Source: Streptomyces sp. HmicA12 (GTDB taxonomy: Bacteria > Actinomycetota > Actinomycetes > Streptomycetales > Streptomycetaceae). From it: a stretch of DNA of 64,000 bases. The notes beneath the pieces were generated by a model. It worked only from the letters and a program-made list of their open reading frames with translations, was not told the DNA's origin and did not search any database. Where the stretch lies: positions 373,330-437,329 of the forward strand of contig NZ_KB891831.1 in the NCBI RefSeq assembly GCF_000373565.1, written 5' to 3'. Position 1 is the first letter of the stretch. Each line of letters starts with the position of its first letter. Both the position numbers and the translations under genes were made by a program. Positions 57,604-64,000 of the stretch are shown in pieces.

Positions 57604-59722
57604 GCCGCTCCGTCTCGGCCTCCGCGAGCAGTACCCGGTCGGGCCGGATCGGCAGATCGCGGTGCCGGACCCCGGTGGCGTGCCAGACCGCGTTGGCGAT
57701 CGCGGCGGACGTCCCCACGATGCCGATCTCACCGATGCCCTTGATCCCGACGGGGTCGTCCGGGTCCGGGTCATCGACCCAGTCGGCCTCGATGTCGAGG
57801 ATGTCGGCGTTGGCCGCGAAGTGGTAGCCGGCGAAGTCCGCGCCGACGTGCCCGCCGGACGTCTCGTCGCGCACGGCCTCCTCGTGCAGCGCCATCGAGA
57901 CGCCCCACGTCATGCCGCCCACCAACTGGCTGCGCGCGGTGAGCGGGTTGATGATCCGGCCCGCGGCGAAGACGCCGAGGAGCCTGCGTACGCGTACCTC
58001 GCCGGTCGCCACGTCGACCGCCACCTCGGCGAACTGCGCGCCGAACGAGTGCCGTTCCTTCTGCGCCAGTTCCCCGACGAGTGCCGCGGTGTCCGTACGC
58101 ACCGTGATGCCGCCCTCCGGGATCTCGCCCGAGGCCAGCGGCAGGCGCTCGCGCAGTTCGCGGGCCGCGGCCATGACGGCCCAGCCCCAGGAGCGCGTGC
58201 CCATGGAGCCGCCGGAGACCCAGGCGGGCCCGAAGTCGCTGTCGGCGATGCGGACCTCGACCCGCTCCGGGGCGACGTCCAGCGCATCGGCGGCGATCGC
58301 CGTGAGGGCCGTACGCGCTCCCGTGCCGACGTCCGACGCGGTGATCCGGACCGTGTACGTGCCGTCCGGCTCGGCGGTCACCGAGGCCGTGGACGGGGCG
58401 ACCCCGGAGGGAAACGTGGACGCCGCGACACCGGTGCCGATCAGCCAGCGGCCCTCGCGGCGCACGCGTGGCCGCGCGTCTCGGTCGGCCCAGCCGAAGC
58501 GCCGTGCGCCCTCCTCGAAGCAGGCCAGCAGGTTGCGGCTGCTGAAGGGCAGGCCGGAGACGGGGCCCACGTCCGGTTCGTTGCGGACGCGGAGCGCGAT
58601 CGGGTCCATGCCGAGCTTCTCGGCGAGTTCGTCGAGCGCGCACTCGACGGCGAACGAGCCCGGCGCCTCGCCCGGAGCCCGCATGAACGTCGGTGTCGGC
58701 ACGTCCACGGGCACGACGTGGTGCACGGTGTGGTGCGCGTCGGCCGCGTACATCGCGCGCCCGTACCCGGCACTCGACTCGACGAACTCCCGCAGGTGCG
58801 AGGTGACGCAGCTCGCCTCGTGCCCGAAGGCGCGCAGCCGTCCGTCGGCGTCGGCACCGAGCCGCATGCGCTGCGCGGTCGGGCTGCGGTACCCGGTGGC
58901 CGCGAAGACCTGGCGGCGCGTCAGGGAGATGCGGACCGGCCGCTGCAGCTGGGTCGCTGCCATCACGGCGGCGACGTGGTGGGGCCGGACGCCCTTGGAG
59001 CCGAAGGCCCCGCCGACGTGCTCGGACGTGACGCGCACGGCCGACAGGTCGAGGGAGAACAGCTTGGCCAGCTCGTCGGCGACCCACATGCTGCCCTGGT
59101 TCGAGTCGACGACCTCGAGGCGCCCGTCCTCCCAGCGCGCGGTGCACGCGTGCGGCTCCATGGCGCTGTGGTGCTGCTCGGGCGTCGTGTACTCGGCGTC
59201 CAACACCACGGCGGAGGAGGCGAGTTCGGCCTCCAGGTCACCCTTGGTCTCCGTCAGGGCGTCCGGCGTGTAGGCGGCCGGGTGGTCGGCGCGGAAGACG
59301 CTGTCGTGCGGCTCGGTGTCGTACGTGACGGTGAGCGCCTCCGCGGCCTCGCGCGCCTGCTCGGACGTCTCGGCGACGACCAGCGCCACGGGCCAGCCCG
59401 CGTGCGGCACCCGGTCGTCCTGGAAGACGCCGAGGATCGGGTCGGGTGCGCCGAGCTGGCCGATGTAGTCGGTGGTCACGCGGGGCGCGTTCCCGTGGTG
59501 CAGGACGGCGAGGACGCCGGGCATCCCGCGCACCGCCTCGTCGCCGATCCCGCTGATCCGGCCGCGTGCCACGGTGGACAACACCAGCCAGCCGTGGACG
59601 AGTTCGGTGAACGGCAGCTCGCTCGCGTAGCGCGCCGCGCCGGTCACCTTCTCGACGCCCTCGATCCGGGTCCGCGCGATCCCGGACGCGTTCGTCGCGG
59701 CGGGCTTCACAGTGGTGGTCAT
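57596..59722 (-). CDS. Molybdenum hydroxylase, large Moco subunit (PaoC/YagR-like)
   Basis: A 708-residue catalytic subunit. The N-terminal alpha-beta hammerhead domain shows RIEGVEKVTGAARYASELPF. Moco-contacting segments include GGAFGSKGVRPHHVAAVMAA, RAPGEAPGSFAVECALDELA and SDVGTGARTALTAIAADAL, and the C-terminus has GVKG-like DPVGIKGIGEIGIVGTSAA with the conserved catalytic Glu (GIGEIG). ATG at 59722 overlaps the FAD subunit stop (ATGA). The gene order and FAD-subunit features point to an aldehyde oxidoreductase more than to xanthine dehydrogenase. Confidence 0.92.
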   Translation of the reverse strand: MTTTVKPAATNASGIARTRIEGVEKVTGAARYASELPFTELVHGWLVLSTVARGRISGIGDEAVRGMPGVLAVLHHGNAPRVTTDYIGQLGAPDPILGVFQDDRVPHAGWPVALVVAETSEQAREAAEALTVTYDTEPHDSVFRADHPAAYTPDALTETKGDLEAELASSAVVLDAEYTTPEQHHSAMEPHACTARWEDGRLEVVDSNQGSMWVADELAKLFSLDLSAVRVTSEHVGGAFGSKGVRPHHVAAVMAATQLQRPVRISLTRRQVFAATGYRSPTAQRMRLGADADGRLRAFGHEASCVTSHLREFVESSAGYGRAMYAADAHHTVHHVVPVDVPTPTFMRAPGEAPGSFAVECALDELAEKLGMDPIALRVRNEPDVGPVSGLPFSSRNLLACFEEGARRFGWADRDARPRVRREGRWLIGTGVAASTFPSGVAPSTASVTAEPDGTYTVRITASDVGTGARTALTAIAADALDVAPERVEVRIADSDFGPAWVSGGSMGTRSWGWAVMAAARELRERLPLASGEIPEGGITVRTDTAALVGELAQKERHSFGAQFAEVAVDVATGEVRVRRLLGVFAAGRIINPLTARSQLVGGMTWGVSMALHEEAVRDETSGGHVGADFAGYHFAANADILDIEADWVDDPDPDDPVGIKGIGEIGIVGTSAAIANAVWHATGVRHRDLPIRPDRVLLAEAETERHA

Positions 59723-60729
59723 CGGCCGGCCTCCTGGTCCAGATCGGCGAGTCCGGCGAGCTCGGTGAGCATCGCCACGGCGAGATTGCGCAGCAGGGGA
59801 ACCTTGTACGCGTTCTGCGGCAGCGGGCGGGCCGCGGCGAGCTCGGCGTCGGCCGCGGCGGCGAACGCCGCACCGGTGGCGGGCCCGCCGAGCAGCGCCT
59901 GTTCGGCGGCATGCGCCCGCCACGGCCGGGACGCGACCGCCCCGAAGGCCAGCCGTACGTCCCGCACGACGCCGTCCCGCACATCGAGCGCGGCTGCGGC
60001 GGACCCGATGGCGAAGGCGTACGAGGCGCGTTCGCGCACCTTGCGGTAGCGGGAGTGGGCGGCGACCGGCGCGGGCGGCAGGGTGACGCCGGTGATGAGC
60101 GCGCCGGCCGGCAGCGCGGTCTCCAGATGAGGTGTGTCACCGACGGGCAGATAGAAGTCGGCCAGCGCCAACTCGCCCGAGCCGTCGGCGGTTTCGTAGG
60201 TGACGACGGCGTCGAACGCGGCGAGCGCGACGCCCATGTCGGACGGGTGCACGGCCACGCAGTGCTCGCTCGCGCCGAGGACGGCGTGATTGCGGTGCTC
60301 GCCCTCGACGGCCGGGCAACCGCTGCCGGGCGTCCGCTTGTTGCACGGCTTGCTGACGTCGGTGAAGTAGCCGCAGCGGGTGCGCTGCAGCAGATTGCCG
60401 CCGACGGTCGCCATGTTCCGCAGCTGCCCGGAGGCCCCGGCGAGCACGGCCTGCGTCAACGCGGGGTAGTGGCGCCGCACTTCGGGATGGGCGGCGAGAT
60501 CACTGTTGGTGACGGTCGCGCCGATCCGCAGTCCGCCGTCGGGGGTCGACTCCACCCGGTCCAGGGGGAGTTCCCGTACGTCGACGAGGCGCGCGGGGCG
60601 CTCGACCCCGGCCTTCATCAGGTCGACGAGATTGGTGCCGCCCCCGAGGAACCGCGCCTCGGGATCGGCGCCGAGCACCGCCACGGCACCCGACACGTCG
60701 AGCGCCCGCTCGTATCCGAACTCCCTCAC
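59719..60729 (-). CDS. FAD-binding subunit with extra Fe-S cysteines (PaoB/YagS-like)
   Basis: A 336-residue subunit. The FAD-binding pattern is GADPEARFLGGGTNLVDLMK and NMATVGGNLLQRTRCGYF. An inserted loop, RTRCGYFTDVSKPCNKRTPG followed by SGCPAV, and a later EHCVAVHPSDMGVAL provide four cysteines. These correspond to the [4Fe-4S] cluster found in PaoB/YagS, 4-hydroxybenzoyl-CoA reductase-type and related subunits but absent from ordinary xanthine dehydrogenase FAD subunits. GTG at 60729 overlaps the 2Fe-2S gene stop. It passes electrons between the 2Fe-2S subunit and FAD. Confidence 0.92.
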   Translation of the reverse strand: MREFGYERALDVSGAVAVLGADPEARFLGGGTNLVDLMKAGVERPARLVDVRELPLDRVESTPDGGLRIGATVTNSDLAAHPEVRRHYPALTQAVLAGASGQLRNMATVGGNLLQRTRCGYFTDVSKPCNKRTPGSGCPAVEGEHRNHAVLGASEHCVAVHPSDMGVALAAFDAVVTYETADGSGELALADFYLPVGDTPHLETALPAGALITGVTLPPAPVAAHSRYRKVRERASYAFAIGSAAAALDVRDGVVRDVRLAFGAVASRPWRAHAAEQALLGGPATGAAFAAAADAELAAARPLPQNAYKVPLLRNLAVAMLTELAGLADLDQEAGR

Positions 60730-61325
60730 GCCACCTGCTCCTTCGCCTCGTCGGCAGCCTGGCCGTCGACCTGTCCGTCAACGTGCTCGGCGGCCTGCGC
60801 GACGGCCCGCACGATCGACACGTACGCGCCGCAGCGGCACAGATTGCCGCTCATCCGCTCCCGGATCTCCTCCGGGGTCAGCGGTGGTGGCCCCGCCTCG
60901 GGCCGCACGTCGTCGGTCGCCGCGCTCGGCCAGCCCGCCGCGTGCTCCTCGAGGACGGCGAGCGCCGAACAGATCTGGCCCGGCGTGCAGTAGCCGCACT
61001 GATAGCCGTCGGACTCCAGGAAGGCCTGCTGGACCGGGTGCAGCCGGTCGCCCTCGGCGATCCCCTCGATGGTGGTGATCTCCCGCCCCTCGGCGGCGAC
61101 CGCGAGCTGGAGGCAGGACACGGCGCGACGTCCGTCCACGAGCACGGTGCACGCGCCGCACTGGCCCTGGTCGCACCCCTTCTTCGTGCCGGTCAGATCG
61201 AGGCGCTCGCGCAAGGCGTCGAGCAGGGTGGTGCGGTGGTCGACGGGCAGGGTGTGCTTCTCCCCGTTGACGTGCAGAGTGACAGTGCTGGACGCAGAGT
61301 TGGCAGAGTTGTCGGCCGAAGCCAT
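60726..61325 (-). CDS. 2Fe-2S subunit of the molybdenum hydroxylase (PaoA/YagT-like)
   Basis: A 199-residue protein. The plant-type ferredoxin cluster motif is KKGCDQGQCGACTVLVDGRR followed by SCL, and the C-terminal helical cluster motif is CGYCTPGQICSA with CRCGAYVSIV. Both [2Fe-2S] sites are complete. It lacks the Tat signal that periplasmic PaoA has, so the complex here is probably cytoplasmic. It is the first gene of the four-gene operon, divergent from a TetR regulator; the promoter lies in 61326-61504. Confidence 0.93.
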   Translation of the reverse strand: MASADNSANSASSTVTLHVNGEKHTLPVDHRTTLLDALRERLDLTGTKKGCDQGQCGACTVLVDGRRAVSCLQLAVAAEGREITTIEGIAEGDRLHPVQQAFLESDGYQCGYCTPGQICSALAVLEEHAAGWPSAATDDVRPEAGPPPLTPEEIRERMSGNLCRCGAYVSIVRAVAQAAEHVDGQVDGQAADEAKEQVA

Positions 61326-61413
61326 GAACAGCCTTCTTTCGCATATCCGTTGCTCTGGTGCAAAAAGAATCGGCGCTGTACTCGGAAAGCGCGGGCCACT
61401 ATGGTGACCCTAA

Positions 61414-61466
61414 GTGGACATCTGTCCGTTCTATGGTTCTTGAACGTAGTGGACAACTGTCCGTTC
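61414..61466. promoter_or_regulatory. Two tandem TetR-type operators (GGACA-N2-TGTCC)
   Basis: GTGGACATCTGTCCGTTC (61414-61431) and GTGGACAACTGTCCGTTC (61449-61466) differ only at two central bases. Each contains the palindrome GGACA-N2-TGTCC. The centres are 35 bp apart. They lie in the 179-base space between the 2Fe-2S gene and the divergent TetR gene, so both units are probably repressed by that TetR. Confidence 0.8.
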
Positions 61467-61504
61467 ATCAAGGACGCTTCCGCGCCACGGCCCGAGGAGG
61501 ACGC

Positions 61505-62083
61505 GTGCGCCACCCGGACAAGCAGGCCCCCCTGCGCTCGGACGCCCAGCGCAACCGCGAGCGCATCCTGGAAGTGGCCCTGGCCGAGCTGACCCGGTCG
61601 GCCACCGCGCCGCTGAGCGCGATCGCGAAGAAGGCCGGTGTCGGGCAGGGCACTTTCTACCGGAACTTCCCGAGCCGTGAGGCGCTCGTCCTGGAGGTGT
61701 ACCGGTACGAGGTGCAGCAAGTCGCCGACACGGCGGCCCAGTTGCTGTGCAGCCGGCCGCCGGACGTGGCACTGCGCGAGTGGATGGACCGGCTCGCCCA
61801 GTACGCGATGGCCAAGGCGGGCCTGGCGAACGCGCTGCGCGAGGCGACGACCGCCCGCGGCACGTTCAAGAGCATCGCCCACGACCTGCTGACCGAGGCC
61901 GTCACACTCCTGTTGGCCGCGAACGAGGCGGCGGGCACGATCCGCCCGGGCGTCACGCCCGACGACTTCATGCTGGCGATCGCGGGACTGTGGCAGATCG
62001 ACCCGGGCGGCGACTGGCAGTCCCGCGCGGGGCGCCTGCTGGATCTGGTGATGGACGGGTTGCGGGCGGGGGCGCGCGGCTGA
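61505..62083 (+). CDS. TetR family regulator of the molybdenum hydroxylase operon
   Basis: A 192-residue protein with an N-terminal TetR domain (RERILEVALAELTRSATAPLSAIAKKAGVGQGTFYRNFPSRE, visible as SAIAKKAGVGQGTFYRNFPS) and a helical ligand domain with an SBP-type C-terminus. GTG at 61505 has GAGGAGG seven bases upstream. The two operator-like sites directly upstream indicate autoregulation and control of the divergent operon; an aldehyde or its product is the likely inducer, by analogy. Confidence 0.9.
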   Translation: MRHPDKQAPLRSDAQRNRERILEVALAELTRSATAPLSAIAKKAGVGQGTFYRNFPSREALVLEVYRYEVQQVADTAAQLLCSRPPDVALREWMDRLAQYAMAKAGLANALREATTARGTFKSIAHDLLTEAVTLLLAANEAAGTIRPGVTPDDFMLAIAGLWQIDPGGDWQSRAGRLLDLVMDGLRAGARG

Positions 62084-62114
62084 ATCTCTCGCGGTGCCGC
62101 CGCCCGCGACGGCG

Positions 62115-62945
62115 CTACGAGCGCTTGCGGGGCTTGCCGCGCTTGTTGCCCTGCTGCTTGCTTCCTTGCTGCTTGTTGCCGCCCTGCTTGGCGCCGCCCT
62201 GGGGCTTTGCGCCCTGGCGACGGCCGCCGGCCGCCTTCGGACGGGCCGCGCTCTTCCCCGTACCGGCGGGCTTCTTCGCGGCCCGCCTGTCGTCCTGCCC
62301 GGCCGGAGACGTGGCGCGGCCCCGGGAACTGTTCACCGTCCGACCGCGCACGATGCCGATGAAGTCCTCGACCCGGTCGGTGGTGCGCTCCTCCGGCCAG
62401 GCGAGCGCGACGCCCGACTCCGGCGCGTCCGTGACCGTGCGGTACGTGAGGTCGCGACGGTGGTGCAGGCGGGCCAGGGACTGCGGCACGACGAGCAGGC
62501 CGACCCCCGCGGCGACCAGCTCGACGGCGTCGGCGGTGGTCGCGGGCCGCTCGAAGGCGGCCTGTCCGGGCGGGCGCTCCTCCCACTCCAGTACGTCGTC
62601 GAGCGGGTGCTGCACGATCTCGTCGGCGAGGTCCGCGACCGAGACCTCCTCGACGGCGGTCACGAGGTGGTCCTTCGGGGCCACGACGACGGTCGTCTCC
62701 GTGTAGAGGGGGATGGCGCTGAAGAACGTACGGTCCACGGGCAGCCGCACCAGACCCGCGTCGGCCTCCCCGCGCCGCAGGACGTCGGAGACCTCCGCGG
62801 CGGACACGGGGACGAGGGTCAGCGGGACGTCGGGCAGGCGCTCTTTCCAGATCCGCACCCACTTGGCGGGGGTCGCTCCGGGAACGTACGCGAGCCTGAA
62901 CCCGGGGACCTCGGGCTGTGCGGGGGTTTCTTCCGTGCCTGTCAC
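62115..62945 (-). CDS. LysR-type effector-binding domain protein without DNA-binding domain
   Basis: A 276-residue protein. Residues 15-205 match the LysR substrate-binding fold (FRLAYVPGATPAKWVRIWKE, EADAGLVRLPVDRTFFSAIPLY, DAVELVAAGVGLLVVPQSLAR). There is no helix-turn-helix at the N-terminus. The C-terminal 70 residues are a Lys/Gln/Gly-rich low-complexity tail (GAKQGGNKQQGSKQQGNKRG), very basic and probably disordered; it could bind nucleic acid. It is divergent from the DUF5997 gene with 58 bases between. Confidence 0.85.
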   Translation of the reverse strand: MTGTEETPAQPEVPGFRLAYVPGATPAKWVRIWKERLPDVPLTLVPVSAAEVSDVLRRGEADAGLVRLPVDRTFFSAIPLYTETTVVVAPKDHLVTAVEEVSVADLADEIVQHPLDDVLEWEERPPGQAAFERPATTADAVELVAAGVGLLVVPQSLARLHHRRDLTYRTVTDAPESGVALAWPEERTTDRVEDFIGIVRGRTVNSSRGRATSPAGQDDRRAAKKPAGTGKSAARPKAAGGRRQGAKPQGGAKQGGNKQQGSKQQGNKRGKPRKRS

Positions 62946-63003
62946 GCGGCAAGGCTACCCGCCGTGGTCGGACCTCTCCGCTCGGCTCGATACCCTTGAC
63001 CTC

Positions 63004-63402
63004 ATGAGTTCGCACCAGACCACCCAGACCATGAAGCCCGCCACCGCGGCGAAGAAGCTGGGTGTGTACCTCGACGCCACGCCCGCCGACTTCCGGGAGG
63101 GTGTCGTCACGCGCGCCGAGCTGGCCGCGCTGCAGGCCGATCCGCCGCAGTGGCTCACCGACCTGCGCGCCGACGGCCCGCACCCGCGTCCGGTCGTCGC
63201 GCAGAAGCTGGGCGTCTCCATCGCGGGCCTCGCCCGCGGCGGTGTCACCGAGGCGCTCACCACGGAGCAGATCGACGCGCTCAAGGACGAGAACCCGGAG
63301 TGGCTGCGGAAGGAACGTTCCACGCAGGCGGACGTCCGCAAGGAGAACGTCCGCATCAAGCAGAAGCACGCGGACGAGGCGGAGAAGCGGGCCCGCTCCT
63401 GA
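63004..63402 (+). CDS. DUF5997 family protein
   Basis: A 132-residue soluble protein: MKPATAAKKLGVYLDATPADF near the start, LQADPPQWLTDLRADGPHPR, then VVAQKLGVSIAGLARGG and a charged helical C-terminus (RKENVRIKQKHADEAEKRAR). This is the actinobacterial DUF5997 family of unknown function. The repeated KLGV phrase, once at each half, suggests two related helical units. It is divergent from the LysR-like domain protein; the two genes are commonly neighbours, which hints at a shared process. Confidence 0.85.
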   Translation: MSSHQTTQTMKPATAAKKLGVYLDATPADFREGVVTRAELAALQADPPQWLTDLRADGPHPRPVVAQKLGVSIAGLARGGVTEALTTEQIDALKDENPEWLRKERSTQADVRKENVRIKQKHADEAEKRARS

Positions 63403-63442
63403 GTTCCCCGGGCCGCTGATCCGTCTGCCGGGTGCGGCGTCT

Positions 63443-63595
63443 GCGGGGTGGTGGGGCTTCTCGCGCCCCGCGGCGGAGCCGCTGATCGGCACAGCCCCGC
63501 GCCCCTGAAGCGAGCTTCGCTCGCCCAGGGGAGGCTGCGCGCAGCGCATGCCTCAGGGGCGCGGGGAACTGCGCGCAGCAGGACCACCGGCCCGC
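63443..63595. repeat. Dispersed palindromic repeat, copy 3
   Basis: The gap after the DUF5997 gene contains CGAGCTTCGCTCGCCCAGGG and the core GGGGCGCGGGGAACTGCGCGC, quoted here as GGGGCGCGGGGAACTGCGC, in reverse orientation to copies 1 and 2. CCCCTGA (63501) pairs with TCAGGGG (63553) over the internal hairpin. The last codons of the MFS gene run into it. Confidence 0.7.
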
Positions 63596-64000
63596 AGACG
63601 CCCACGCACCCCCGACCCGGCGGAGCCAGCCGCGTCCCAGCCCAGCGCCAACCCCCCGGCCGCCAGCAGCGCGCCCAGCACCACCGCGGACGCCACGCCC
63701 CAGCCCAGCGGCGCGGCCACCCCCGCTCCCACCGCCCCCGCGACGAAGTACAGCAGCAGGTAGACCCCGCTGAGACTCCCGCCCCGCTCCGGATCGACCC
63801 CGAGGATGCGGGACTGGTTCGCGGCCTGCGCGGTGAAGCACCCGGCGTCGACGAGCGCGAGCCCGAGCCCCGTCACCCAGGGCCGCCCGAGCCCGGTGCA
63901 GAGCAGCGCGGCGCCCACCGCGGCGACGGCCATGCTCACGCAGATGACGGCCCGCGGCGAGTACCGGTCACCGAGCCGCCCTGCCACCGGCAGCGCGGCG
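63553..64000 (-). CDS. MFS transporter, C-terminal part (5' end off window)
   Basis: The gene enters from the right edge and ends at 63553; about 149 residues are visible. They contain a loop motif (MAGRLGDRYSPRAVICVSMA) and four hydrophobic segments (for example GLGLALVDAGCFTAQAANQS and VYLLLYFVAGAVGAGVAAPL), typical of the C-terminal half of an efflux-type MFS protein. The final residues, GGPAARSSPRP, are encoded by the dispersed repeat, so the original stop was probably lost when the repeat inserted or the end is not conserved. Confidence 0.8.
   Translation of the reverse strand, partial: AALPVAGRLGDRYSPRAVICVSMAVAAVGAALLCTGLGRPWVTGLGLALVDAGCFTAQAANQSRILGVDPERGGSLSGVYLLLYFVAGAVGAGVAAPLGWGVASAVVLGALLAAGGLALGWDAAGSAGSGVRGRLRAGGPAARSSPRP

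Noticed and set aside
56509..61325. Naming the operon xanthine dehydrogenase because nucleobase genes are close
   Set aside because: The FAD subunit carries the extra Fe-S cysteines and the gene order of PaoABCD; proximity to nucleobase genes alone is weak evidence.
1..64000. CRISPR arrays, tRNA/rRNA genes, phage or transposase genes
   Set aside because: I found no regularly spaced identical repeats, no tRNA cloverleaf that I could support, and no integrase, transposase or phage structural protein in any frame.

Overview
The window is a stretch of high-GC actinobacterial chromosome, most likely from a Streptomyces. The evidence is the very strong G/C bias at third codon positions, frequent GTG and TTG starts, ATGA/GTGA stop-start overlaps between co-directional genes, and typical actinobacterial families (F420-type LLM oxidoreductase, mycothiol-dependent isomerase fold, DUF5997, several TetR/MarR/IclR/PucR regulators). 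I see no rRNA, tRNA, prophage, insertion sequence or CRISPR array.

Region by region: 1-4.4 kb holds a secreted tannase/feruloyl-esterase-like enzyme (cut by the left edge), an amino-acid permease, and a YeeE/YedE thiosulfate-type transporter preceded by a possible Cys-containing leader peptide. 4.4-10.1 kb (minus strand) holds a uridine-kinase-like P-loop protein, a hydantoin/allantoin-type racemase with an NCS1 permease, and a MarR-MFS-isochorismatase-fold operon with a perfect 16-bp inverted repeat as its probable operator. 10.1-14.1 kb holds a MerR regulator, a secreted SGNH hydrolase and a GH13 alpha-glucosidase.

14.5-18.6 kb is the most unusual part. A 26-codon gene encodes a basic peptide ending in a Cys-rich tail. 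It is followed by a hairpin, a PqqD-like/M50 membrane metalloprotease fusion, a large TPR protein and a flavin reductase, the last three joined by 4-bp overlaps. The layout looks like a small ribosomal-peptide (RiPP) locus of a type I cannot assign to a named class.

18.7-28.9 kb contains an Lrp regulator, a HAD phosphatase, an AMP-ligase/TetR pair divergent from a single-chain biotin-dependent acyl-CoA carboxylase, a Ppx/GppA protein, an F420-type oxidoreductase with an SRPBCC protein, and an HxlR regulator. 29-41 kb carries a MoxR ATPase/VWA pair, a PucR regulator, and a flotillin/giant DUF3686 ATPase module. Upstream of that module is a small gene split by an in-frame amber codon. 41-48.6 kb has a sugar porter and the histidine-utilisation genes hutU-hutG under an IclR regulator, with two matching GTCTC-N6-GAGAC sites in front of hutU.

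48.7-56.3 kb has a secreted GH18 chitinase with DasR/chitinase-type repeats and a nucleobase locus (two NCS2 permeases, an amidohydrolase deaminase, a 2-oxoglutarate oxygenase). Two promoters there share an identical 15-bp element. 56.5-62.1 kb is a four-gene molybdenum hydroxylase operon whose order and FAD-subunit cysteines match PaoABCD-type aldehyde oxidoreductases. It is divergent from a TetR gene with two tandem GGACA-N2-TGTCC sites. The window ends with a HTH-less LysR-type effector domain protein, a DUF5997 protein and a truncated MFS gene. Three intergenic spaces (26.5, 56.4 and 63.5 kb) hold copies of one dispersed palindromic repeat.
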